Source: a virus
DNA: 64,000 nt
IMG/VR virus record: IMGVR_UViG_3300031952_000013
Coordinates: 20,861 to 84,860 of that record
Strand: one strand, 5' to 3'
Shown here: in pieces, positions 13,562-18,527 of the stretch
How positions within the stretch are numbered: position 1 is the first letter of the stretch
Layout: each line of letters starts with the position of its first letter
Position numbers and translations under genes: made by a program
Notes under the pieces: generated by a model
Database searches by the model: none
Told to the model about the DNA's origin: nothing
What the model saw: only the letters and a program-made list of their open reading frames with translations

Positions 13562-13777
13562 ATGGAAATAAAAGCGTGTCCTTTTTGCGGAGAGAAGATA
13601 AAATTCTCAGTTAGGCACTTTGATGCGAGTCTTGTTAGTCAGGCTGAATTAGTAGAGTGGCCTGATTGGATGGTGGTGATTACGTGCGGAAATTGTGGGG
13701 CACAGGGTCCTTTAAAAGTGTGTACTGAGGAGGAGGCAGTAAAGGTTTGGAATGAAAGAGAAATGTCGGTTTTGTGA
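13562..13777 (+). CDS. lar: Lar-like zinc-ribbon protein (71 aa)
   Basis: The product begins MEIKACPFCGEKIKFSVRHF and ends with TCGNCGAQGPLKVCTEEEAV and WNER. The pattern LKPCPFCG...CxxCGA.GP...EEA...WN.R is that of the Lar/restriction-alleviation family of zinc ribbons, found in lambdoid prophages. In E. coli Rac, Lar modulates a type I restriction enzyme; many phage members are uncharacterised. The chosen ATG begins at the conserved N terminus. Confidence 0.65.
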   Translation: MEIKACPFCGEKIKFSVRHFDASLVSQAELVEWPDWMVVITCGNCGAQGPLKVCTEEEAVKVWNEREMSVL

Positions 13778-13934
13778 CGGAACAGGTACATTTAGTATGA
13801 CTATGACAGACACCAACGGAGAAAACAAGGACATACACTTGGCTTGTCCTGCCTGTGGGGGGTCAGGCCAAGTTCCCAAGAGAAGTCAAGATAATCCGTT
13901 TCAGTCCAGGGTTGGAAAGTTGACATTGGATTAG
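13752..13934 (+). CDS. DnaJ-type zinc-finger mini-protein (60 aa)
   Basis: CRFCDGTGTF and CPACGGSGQV are two CxxCxGxG knuckles as in the DnaJ central zinc domain. There is no J domain. The gene overlaps the Lar-like gene by 26 nt. Such free-standing DnaJ-zinc mini-proteins are frequent in phages; targets are unknown. Confidence 0.65.
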   Translation: MKEKCRFCDGTGTFSMTMTDTNGENKDIHLACPACGGSGQVPKRSQDNPFQSRVGKLTLD

Positions 13935-13972
13935 AATAGGTGAGAGGATAGAAACTCATCTTGGAGAGCGCG

Positions 13973-14167
13973 ATGTCATCAACCAAAACGTATACTGATT
14001 CTTTGATAAAGACGGATTTTCATCATCTTCCTCTTTGCCTCCTTCCCAAATGGAGGGTGACAGGGGATGAGTTAAAACATTTTCTGGAGGAATTCCCTAA
14101 AACCGAGTATTCTGTGGAATTCCTGGTTAAGTTTTTAGAGGCTCATGGTTGTGAGGTAGACAGGTGA
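13973..14167 (+). CDS. Hypothetical protein (64 aa)
   Basis: The ATG after TTGGAGAGCGCG gives a product beginning MSSTKTYTDSLIKTDFHHLP. It ends with a helical segment (ELKHFLEEFPKTEYSVEFLV) and KFLEAHGCEVDR. No motif is recognised. Its stop overlaps the GTG of the next gene. Confidence 0.45.
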   Translation: MSSTKTYTDSLIKTDFHHLPLCLLPKWRVTGDELKHFLEEFPKTEYSVEFLVKFLEAHGCEVDR

Positions 14168-14298
14168 GCCGGAAAAAGTTAAATAGGAAGAAAAAAATAT
14201 TGAATAAAAAGAAACTGACAAGCCGTAGGGTAGGTAAGCAAATGGTATGGTGGAAACTAGATTCACTGCCTGAATCTTCACCTTATTTTTGGGTATGA
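14164..14298 (+). CDS. Very basic small protein (44 aa, GTG start)
   Basis: The frame gives (M)SRKKLNRKKKILNKKKLTSR and then RVGKQMVWWKLDSLPESSPY. The first half is almost entirely Lys, Arg and Asn and should bind nucleic acid. It is coupled to both neighbours by GTGA and ATGA overlaps, which supports translation despite the short length. Confidence 0.4.
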   Translation: MSRKKLNRKKKILNKKKLTSRRVGKQMVWWKLDSLPESSPYFWV

Positions 14299-14546
14299 AG
14301 ATGAGTCCTGATATTACTATGTGTCTAGAGAAGAAGTGTCCGATAAAGAGAAAATGCTATCGTCATATAGCAAAACCGGATAAGTGGCAGTCGTATTTTG
14401 TGGAAGTTCACTTTGAAAAGGGTCTTGGGAAGTCGGGAAAATGTGAATATTTTTGGGATGTTACGAAAGAAGGGGACCCGGTGCCGTACTGTACCGACTG
14501 CGGAGCGATAGAGCCGGAGGAAATTGAGGAGGAGGAAGATGAGTAA
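14295..14546 (+). CDS. Cys-rich acidic protein (83 aa)
   Basis: Starting at the ATG overlapping the previous stop, the product begins MKMSPDITMCLEKKCPIKRK. It has further Cys at KCYRHIAKP, SGKCEYFWDV and PYCTDCGAIEPEE. At least six Cys suggest zinc or Fe-S binding. The tail is a run of Glu and Asp. The pattern (MC..K.C..K..CYRH) recurs in phage hypothetical proteins. Confidence 0.5.
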   Translation: MKMSPDITMCLEKKCPIKRKCYRHIAKPDKWQSYFVEVHFEKGLGKSGKCEYFWDVTKEGDPVPYCTDCGAIEPEEIEEEEDE

Positions 14547-14760
14547 AATAATTGGAAGGTTACTTTGGTTTTTAAGTAAACATCATCTTTGGAAACGACC
14601 CACCGGTAGCATGGGGATAGGAGGAGAACCCACCTACGGATATGGGAAATTGTCTGATAATGGATATTGGCAATTTCCTGTGTATCCCCAAAAACGGGAG
14701 TCCCCCGATGACTGTCCCCGCAAACAAGGGGTGAAGGAGGAGAAAGATGAGCAAGCCTGA
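14539..14760 (+). CDS. Hypothetical protein (73 aa)
   Basis: From the ATG after GAGGAGGAAG the product begins MSKIIGRLLWFLSKHHLWKR and is Gly/Pro/Tyr-rich in the middle (GGEPTYGYGKLSDNGYWQFP). It ends VKEEKDEQA. That end overlaps the next start in the recurring GATGAGCAAGCCTGA junction. The N-terminal amphipathic helix may touch membrane. Family unknown. Confidence 0.45.
   Translation: MSKIIGRLLWFLSKHHLWKRPTGSMGIGGEPTYGYGKLSDNGYWQFPVYPQKRESPDDCPRKQGVKEEKDEQA
14746..14760. repeat. Recurring stop/start junction, copy 1
   Basis: GATGAGCAAGCCTGA encodes the end of one gene (..DEQA stop) and the start of the next (MSKPE). The same junction recurs at 15.7 and 16.3 kb with a longer conserved upstream part, and in diverged form at 15.25 and 16.65 kb. 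Confidence 0.7.
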
Positions 14761-14962
14761 ATTTTGGTGGTGTGTGAAATCATTTGACAGATTGGTTCTC
14801 GAAAGTGTCCGTCGAACAAGAAAAATAGCCCTTGCAGACCGTATCGGAGAATGGAAAAAACAGGGGTACGCATGGACCACAAAAATCAAATTACCCGGCA
14901 ATGAGTCTATCGTCCGCATCCGCGTTGAGGAAGTGGGGAGGAAGAAAATTCCTAATGAGTAA
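14747..14962 (+). CDS. Hypothetical protein, MSKPE start (71 aa)
   Basis: The product begins MSKPEFWWCVKSFDRLVLES and is basic (VRRTRKIALADRIGEWKKQG). The end is KLPGNESIVRIRVEEVGRKK. No family is recognised. The start lies in the recurring 15-bp junction and follows GGAGGAGAAA. It overlaps the previous gene by 14 nt. Confidence 0.45.
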   Translation: MSKPEFWWCVKSFDRLVLESVRRTRKIALADRIGEWKKQGYAWTTKIKLPGNESIVRIRVEEVGRKKIPNE

Positions 14963-15086
14963 ACCATACAGTAATTCTAACTGGCATTGGTTTCTTTGGT
15001 TAATGGGTCAGTCCTTTAAATTCGCAAAGGTAGCATTTCAAATGCTTTTTAATGGTGGAGCGCGCGTGAAAGGAACCCGCCGATGA
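14955..15086 (+). CDS. Small hypothetical protein (43 aa)
   Basis: The frame encodes MSKPYSNSNWHWFLWLMGQS and then FKFAKVAFQMLFNGGARVKG. A hydrophobic Trp-rich centre suggests membrane contact. It begins MSKP like several other genes in this block and overlaps the previous gene by 8 nt. Confidence 0.4.
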   Translation: MSKPYSNSNWHWFLWLMGQSFKFAKVAFQMLFNGGARVKGTRR

Positions 15087-15113
15087 CTGACCCGAGCAAG
15101 AGGGAGGAGGAGA

Positions 15114-15278
15114 ATGATGATTGAATTATCCTGCAATTGTGATGAATGTAAAAAGCGGTTGGGTGATGGAGATGCGGTTTATTGTGAAACCTGCGTAGCC
15201 GAACTTCGGCGGGAAATCGATGAACTGCAAAATGAGATTATCAAACTGAAAGAGGCCACTGATGAGCAGGCCGACTGA
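15114..15278 (+). CDS. Zinc-finger plus coiled-coil mini-protein (54 aa)
   Basis: The product begins MMIELSCNCDECKKRLGDGD. CNCDEC pairs with YCETCVAE to form one zinc site. A short coiled coil follows (LRREIDELQNEIIKLKEA). It ends ..TDEQAD and overlaps the next start in a diverged copy of the junction sequence. A 13-codon frame (MTDPSKREEENDD) precedes it and may be a decayed gene start. Confidence 0.5.
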   Translation: MMIELSCNCDECKKRLGDGDAVYCETCVAELRREIDELQNEIIKLKEATDEQAD

Positions 15279-15522
15279 CCCGAGCGAGAAGGATTTGCTG
15301 GAATTCCTTGATGGGCATAAACCCATAGGGAAACAAAATCCCGACCATGTTTGCTTCGACGCCATCCGCCGCCTGATCGAGGAGCAGAGGGAGTTGGAAG
15401 AGAAAGTGAAAGAGTGGCAAAAAAGGGCGACAAGTATTATGGACGACCTGGACACGTCCGATTCGAGCGGCGTTCTTCTTAATGACATCCGCGACTTCGA
15501 CTTCGGGAAGGGGGGGAAATAA
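15262..15522 (+). CDS. Helical protein, founder of a duplicated family (86 aa)
   Basis: The product begins MSRPTDPSEKDLLEFLDGHK, has a helix (FDAIRRLIEEQRELEEKVKE) and ends LLNDIRDFDFGKGGK. A diverged relative at 16.7-16.9 kb keeps IRRL.E, EWQK.A and IRDFD.GK but is interrupted by TAG. Function unknown. Confidence 0.5.
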   Translation: MSRPTDPSEKDLLEFLDGHKPIGKQNPDHVCFDAIRRLIEEQRELEEKVKEWQKRATSIMDDLDTSDSSGVLLNDIRDFDFGKGGK

Positions 15523-15524
15523 AC

Positions 15525-15722
15525 ATGCCGATCTCAAGAGTAGAGTTTCTGGAAAATCAGAAGAATCTATGCAAGGAGAAGATCTATCCGTTTTTCATGC
15601 CCGGAAATGGGATTTGTTTCCGGTGCGGACGGGACATCATTCCAAGACTGATTGAAAAAGGCGAGAACGGGAAGTCGCTCGTGACCGGATGCCCGTTATG
15701 TATGTATTCATATTGCGAATAA
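15525..15722 (+). CDS. Cys-rich protein, paralogue of the 1.7-kb gene (65 aa)
   Basis: CFRCGRDIIPRLIEKGENGK and LVTGCPLCMYSYCE match the 1.7-kb protein in order and spacing, about half identical by eye. The codon use is C-rich here (ATTCCAAGACTG, GTGACCGGATGCCCG) but G/T-rich there. The two copies therefore have different histories rather than being a recent tandem duplication. Confidence 0.6.
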   Translation: MPISRVEFLENQKNLCKEKIYPFFMPGNGICFRCGRDIIPRLIEKGENGKSLVTGCPLCMYSYCE

Positions 15723-15724
15723 AA

Positions 15725-15748
15725 GAGGCCGCCGATGACCAAGCCTGA
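15725..15748. repeat. Recurring stop/start junction, copy 2
   Basis: This 24-mer (GAGGCCGCCGATGA, C, CAAGCCTGA) differs by one base from the 24-mer at 16323. Its ATG opens only a 13-codon frame (MTKPDCIGNGRER), which looks like a leftover gene start. The next real gene begins within 40 bp. Confidence 0.75.
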
Positions 15749-15772
15749 TTGCATCGGCAATGGGAGGGAAAG

Positions 15773-15958
15773 ATGAAGGCCGTTTTATGTCCGGTTTGTT
15801 GTGGACGAGGAACGATTCCATCCCAACCCGTTGGGGTAAGTTTAACCGAAAATAAATGTCCTGGGTGTGGGGGTTTGGGATGGGTGACCGTTCCCGATGA
15901 TCTTTGGACTATGCCTTATCCAAAACAAAAGGAAAAAGATGATGATCCCAAAATATAA
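15773..15958 (+). CDS. DnaJ-type zinc-finger mini-protein (61 aa)
   Basis: CPVCCGRGTI and CPGCGGLGWV are CxxCxGxG knuckles about 20 residues apart. The tail is Pro/Lys/Asp-rich (YPKQKEKDDDPKI). GGGAGGGAAAG precedes the ATG. It resembles the 13.75-kb protein in plan. Confidence 0.6.
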   Translation: MKAVLCPVCCGRGTIPSQPVGVSLTENKCPGCGGLGWVTVPDDLWTMPYPKQKEKDDDPKI

Positions 15959-16118
15959 CCGCCTTTCCACCCTCGCCTGGGCCATCATCTTCCTCGCCGC
16001 GCTGTGGCTCTGCCTGGTTGCGATTCCGCAATTTACTGACAGGATTAGCCGCCATGAGGACACCTGGGCGAGGCAGACGGGGGATATTCCATCGGTGAAA
16101 TTAAGTGAGGAGGATTGA
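15939..16118 (+). CDS. Single-span membrane protein (59 aa)
   Basis: From the ATG after AAAGGAAAAAG the product begins MMIPKYNRLSTLAWAIIFLA. It has one membrane helix (to WLCLVAIPQF) and a soluble tail (SRHEDTWARQTGDIPSVKLS). The GC-rich codon use matches its neighbours. Function unknown. Confidence 0.5.
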   Translation: MMIPKYNRLSTLAWAIIFLAALWLCLVAIPQFTDRISRHEDTWARQTGDIPSVKLSEED

Positions 16119-16119
16119 G

Positions 16120-16305
16120 ATGTGGTGCTGCAAATGTCAGAAGCAATTATCTGAGTGTACGTGTTCCGACCTACAAGAAAGACTCAGATCGGTTGCGGCA
16201 ATGGGTTCATTCGTATATCGCTACTGCCGGAAGTGCGGCAAGCATTATGTCAAGTGCAAATGTTCCGAGCCGATTTGGGCGATCAAGAAAAACGCCGATG
16301 GGTAA
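16120..16305 (+). CDS. Two-knuckle Cys-rich protein (61 aa)
   Basis: The product begins MWCCKCQKQLSECTCSDLQE and later has YCRKCGKHYVKCKCSEPIW. The two halves resemble each other (CxKC..........C.C), suggesting an internal duplication, each half binding one zinc. GAGGAGGATTGAG is the ribosome binding site. Confidence 0.55.
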   Translation: MWCCKCQKQLSECTCSDLQERLRSVAAMGSFVYRYCRKCGKHYVKCKCSEPIWAIKKNADG

Positions 16306-16320
16306 TAAGGTGAGCCATGA

Positions 16321-16659
16321 ATGAGGCCGCCGATGAGCAAGCCTGAAGTGACGAGGAAGGAAATGCTGGATGTACTTGAACGCATAGAAGATGAGACAAG
16401 GGACGAAATTCGGGTTATCAAAAAAGGGGAATGGGCAGAAACCCGGCTTCCGCTTATGGAAGAGAGAATAAGAGCCGTCGCAAGCCTCCGCCGCCTCATC
16501 AAGAATGGGCCGGAGGTGACGACCGAAGAAAGATTTGTCAGACATATCGAGAGTCACTTGTCAGGCAACCAAATTCCTGTCTGCAAAATATGTGGCAAAA
16601 CTATCTTGGAAATAGACGGTGAGGCCGGGGTGACGGTGAAGGAGACCGCCGATGAGTGA
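16321..16659 (+). CDS. Helical protein with C-terminal zinc knuckle (112 aa)
   Basis: The product contains MSKPEVTRKEMLDVLERIED and a Glu/Arg-rich coiled segment, then PVCKICGKTILEIDG. It ends VKETADE in a diverged junction sequence. I give the upstream ATG, which follows GGTGAGCC. The MSKPE ATG at 16333, in the junction, is the alternative. ASLRRLIKN resembles IRRLIEE of the 15.3-kb protein. Confidence 0.45.
   Translation: MRPPMSKPEVTRKEMLDVLERIEDETRDEIRVIKKGEWAETRLPLMEERIRAVASLRRLIKNGPEVTTEERFVRHIESHLSGNQIPVCKICGKTILEIDGEAGVTVKETADE
16323..16346. repeat. Recurring stop/start junction, copy 3
   Basis: GAGGCCGCCGATGA, G, CAAGCCTGA: 23 of 24 bases are shared with 15725-15748, and the last 15 with 14746-14760. 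One frame reads AADEQA-stop and another MSKPE, so each copy can join the end of one gene to the beginning of the next. Confidence 0.75.
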
Positions 16660-16939
16660 GCTGGGGGAGAAGAAAATGCTGAAGCCCATTGAGAAAGCGA
16701 TCCTATATCTCAACCATGTAAAAAATTGGTCAACACATGGACCAGCGGATATGAATGTAGGAGTTCTGGCAGTAGAATTAGGACGTTCATATGATACCAT
16801 CCGCCGCCTCGTTGAGAAGTAGGGGGAATGGCAAAAGAAAGCAGGCATGATTCTCTCTGTTCATAGAACCATGACTGAAGAAGAAACCGACGATTTACTT
16901 GAGAAAATCCGCGACTTCGACTTAGGCAAGGAAGGATAG
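16652..16939 (+). pseudogene. Mosaic relative of the 15.3-kb gene, interrupted by TAG
   Basis: One frame runs from MSELGEKKMLKPIEKAILYL through a helix-turn-helix-like stretch (MNVGVLAVELGRSYDTIRRL) to TAG at 16820. It then continues in frame with EWQKKAGMILSV and ends LLEKIRDFDLGKEG. The parts after YDTIRRL match the 15.3-kb protein. The TAG therefore interrupts a once-continuous or recombined gene. It could also be two short genes (16652-16822 and 16847-16939), or amber readthrough. Other genes here end in TAG, so general recoding is unlikely. Confidence 0.45.
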
Positions 16940-17155
16940 ATGAGCGCCAAGAACCGGCGGCGGGGGAAGGGACCGGAGGTGGATGAGGATTGGATAGAGA
17001 AGTGGCTGGACAAGAACGTTTCTTGTGACTGTCACGAAGCGTATAAATTGAGAAAGATGACTGACCCGAATTGCTTCCGGCACGGTCGAGTCGATGATGT
17101 CGATTGGAGGATAATGCTCCGCGAGGCCGGGATAAGGGTAAAGGAGAAGAAATGA
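16940..17155 (+). CDS. Basic hypothetical protein (71 aa)
   Basis: The product begins MSAKNRRRGKGPEVDEDWIE and ends WRIMLREAGIRVKEKK. CDCHEAYKLRK plus NCFRHG could bind a metal. The last part resembles the end of the 16.3-kb protein (EAG.TVKE). It is the last C-rich gene of this block. Confidence 0.45.
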   Translation: MSAKNRRRGKGPEVDEDWIEKWLDKNVSCDCHEAYKLRKMTDPNCFRHGRVDDVDWRIMLREAGIRVKEKK

Positions 17156-17406
17156 AAATGAACCCTCCTGCTCAGGCTATGATTAAGGTGATTGATGAGC
17201 AGATTGAGGCTTGTTCTCCTTACCAACTCAAGGAGAGGATTATGTGGGGCAGCATCAAACAGACCGTGAAAGCTGTAGAGGGTTGGAAGATAATTCTAGA
17301 AAGGGTGGATTTTAGCATCCTTCCGTGGAAAGAGACGGATGCGTTTTTAGCGAGGATACGTAATTTTTTAGAGGGTACGTGTGTGGCTATGGAGGGCAAG
17401 AAATGA
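17152..17406 (+). CDS. Hypothetical helical protein (84 aa)
   Basis: The product begins MKMNPPAQAMIKVIDEQIEA and is helical throughout (KERIMWGSIKQTVKAVEGWK, KETDAFLARIRNFLEGTCVA). It overlaps its neighbours by 4 nt each. Codon use is back to the G/T-rich phage norm. No family is recognised. Confidence 0.5.
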   Translation: MKMNPPAQAMIKVIDEQIEACSPYQLKERIMWGSIKQTVKAVEGWKIILERVDFSILPWKETDAFLARIRNFLEGTCVAMEGKK

Positions 17407-17786
17407 ACAGAAGAGGATTTCTTGGTGTCGTGGGAGGCTCTGTTTCAGCGGCTTTTATAAGGTTAAAGCCGGAGAAACCAGTTTCTGCACCAAAACCGGT
17501 TGTCGAGAGTTTTGAATCTCTGGTGAAGATGCAATTGTTCAACGATAAGGGTAAGATGGTTGCTGAAAGTGTTAACCCTGTGGGTTGTGAGTTCCTCGAA
17601 AGGGGCGTAAGATTTTCGGATGCTCATTTTGCTACGGCGAAATCAAATTGGGGTACTCTGACAAGTTTTGTTATTTTGAATAGAAAGGGGAACAAAATCG
17701 TGGCTTGGGGGAATGTTACTGAAAAGAAAAGGGTTCGTAGAGGGGAGAGTGCTATTATGTCTGGGGTGTTTATTACCTTTAGTTAG
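17403..17786 (+). CDS. Tat-signal protein with tail-type beta domain (127 aa)
   Basis: The N terminus MNRRGFLGVVGGSVSAAFIR fits a twin-arginine signal (RRxFLG plus a moderately hydrophobic stretch). The C-terminal part (NWGTLTSFVILNRKGNKIVA, WGNV..KKRV..GESA) matches the 50.7-kb tail protein and the C terminus of the 52.6-kb tail spike (NWGTVTDFAIVD..., YGKL, GD..KFA). It may thus be an exported or virion-related protein using the same beta fold. The start ATG overlaps the previous stop. Confidence 0.5.
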   Translation: MNRRGFLGVVGGSVSAAFIRLKPEKPVSAPKPVVESFESLVKMQLFNDKGKMVAESVNPVGCEFLERGVRFSDAHFATAKSNWGTLTSFVILNRKGNKIVAWGNVTEKKRVRRGESAIMSGVFITFS

Positions 17787-17794
17787 GAGGCAGT

Positions 17795-18484
17795 ATGAAA
17801 ACACAAACTAAAATTATGGTTGGTCTAGGTCTAATCACTATTCTGATTCTGGTTGCCTGGGGTTACGAGTATGGTCGTAGCAATCAGATGAAGAAGACGA
17901 TTAATCTTATGGCGCAGGAAAGACAAGTAAAGATTGGGGAGTGGGAGGAGTGCCTGAGGTTGATGCAAGGGGAGATGAACACTCTTCTGGATAAAGCCGT
18001 GACAGCGCAGAAGGCTGCTGAGGATTTGCATGTTACTCTGGTGAAGGAGAGAGAAGCAAATCGTAGGGAGCGTGAAGCACGTTTGGCCGCTATGCCCCCG
18101 CAGGGTGTGGTTGAAGAAACACGGCGTATCTTGAATACTCAGGAAGTGTGGATTGTCACAACTAAAATAGAAATGACAGAGACGGCAGCCAGGATAAATT
18201 TGAGCAAGTTGTTGGATGGGGAGAATTTTGTTGAGGTGGAGAGACCGGCTTACGAGGCCACTATCACTCAACTGAAGATTTCCAATATCGAGTATTCCGA
18301 GGCTGTCAAAAAAGCACAGGCGCTGCTGAATATTCAGGAGTCGATTAAGAAGGTAAAGGATGATATTATCGGTGATGTCAAACTCTATGTCAAAGAGGTT
18401 GAATCATCAGCCAGGAAGAAGTTTGTCCTGTACTTCCTTGGTGGTATTGTTGCGGGTGGGGGTTTAGTTCTGTTAGCGAAGTAA
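17795..18484 (+). CDS. Membrane-anchored coiled-coil protein (229 aa)
   Basis: A membrane helix at residues 7-25 (IMVGLGLITILILVAWGYEY) is followed by about 170 residues of charged coiled coil. A second helix lies at the C terminus (FVLYFLGGIVAGGGLVLLAK). Both ends could sit in membrane with the coiled coil between, a plan compatible with a spanin-like or envelope-spanning role, but this is only inference from topology. AGGAGGCAGT precedes the ATG. Confidence 0.5.
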   Translation: MKTQTKIMVGLGLITILILVAWGYEYGRSNQMKKTINLMAQERQVKIGEWEECLRLMQGEMNTLLDKAVTAQKAAEDLHVTLVKEREANRREREARLAAMPPQGVVEETRRILNTQEVWIVTTKIEMTETAARINLSKLLDGENFVEVERPAYEATITQLKISNIEYSEAVKKAQALLNIQESIKKVKDDIIGDVKLYVKEVESSARKKFVLYFLGGIVAGGGLVLLAK

Positions 18485-18527
18485 GGTCTATTGCGGTATA
18501 TGTTTTGACGCTTCACGATGTAATAAC

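Noticed and set aside
13512-13571. 19-residue peptide MNCCVTKEFIIEEGASVWK
   Set aside because: No clear ribosome binding site; it overlaps the Lar-like start and shows no family features.
15083-15124. 13-codon frame MTDPSKREEENDD as a gene
   Set aside because: Too short to stand alone; mentioned as a possible relic of a swapped gene start, like 15735-15776.
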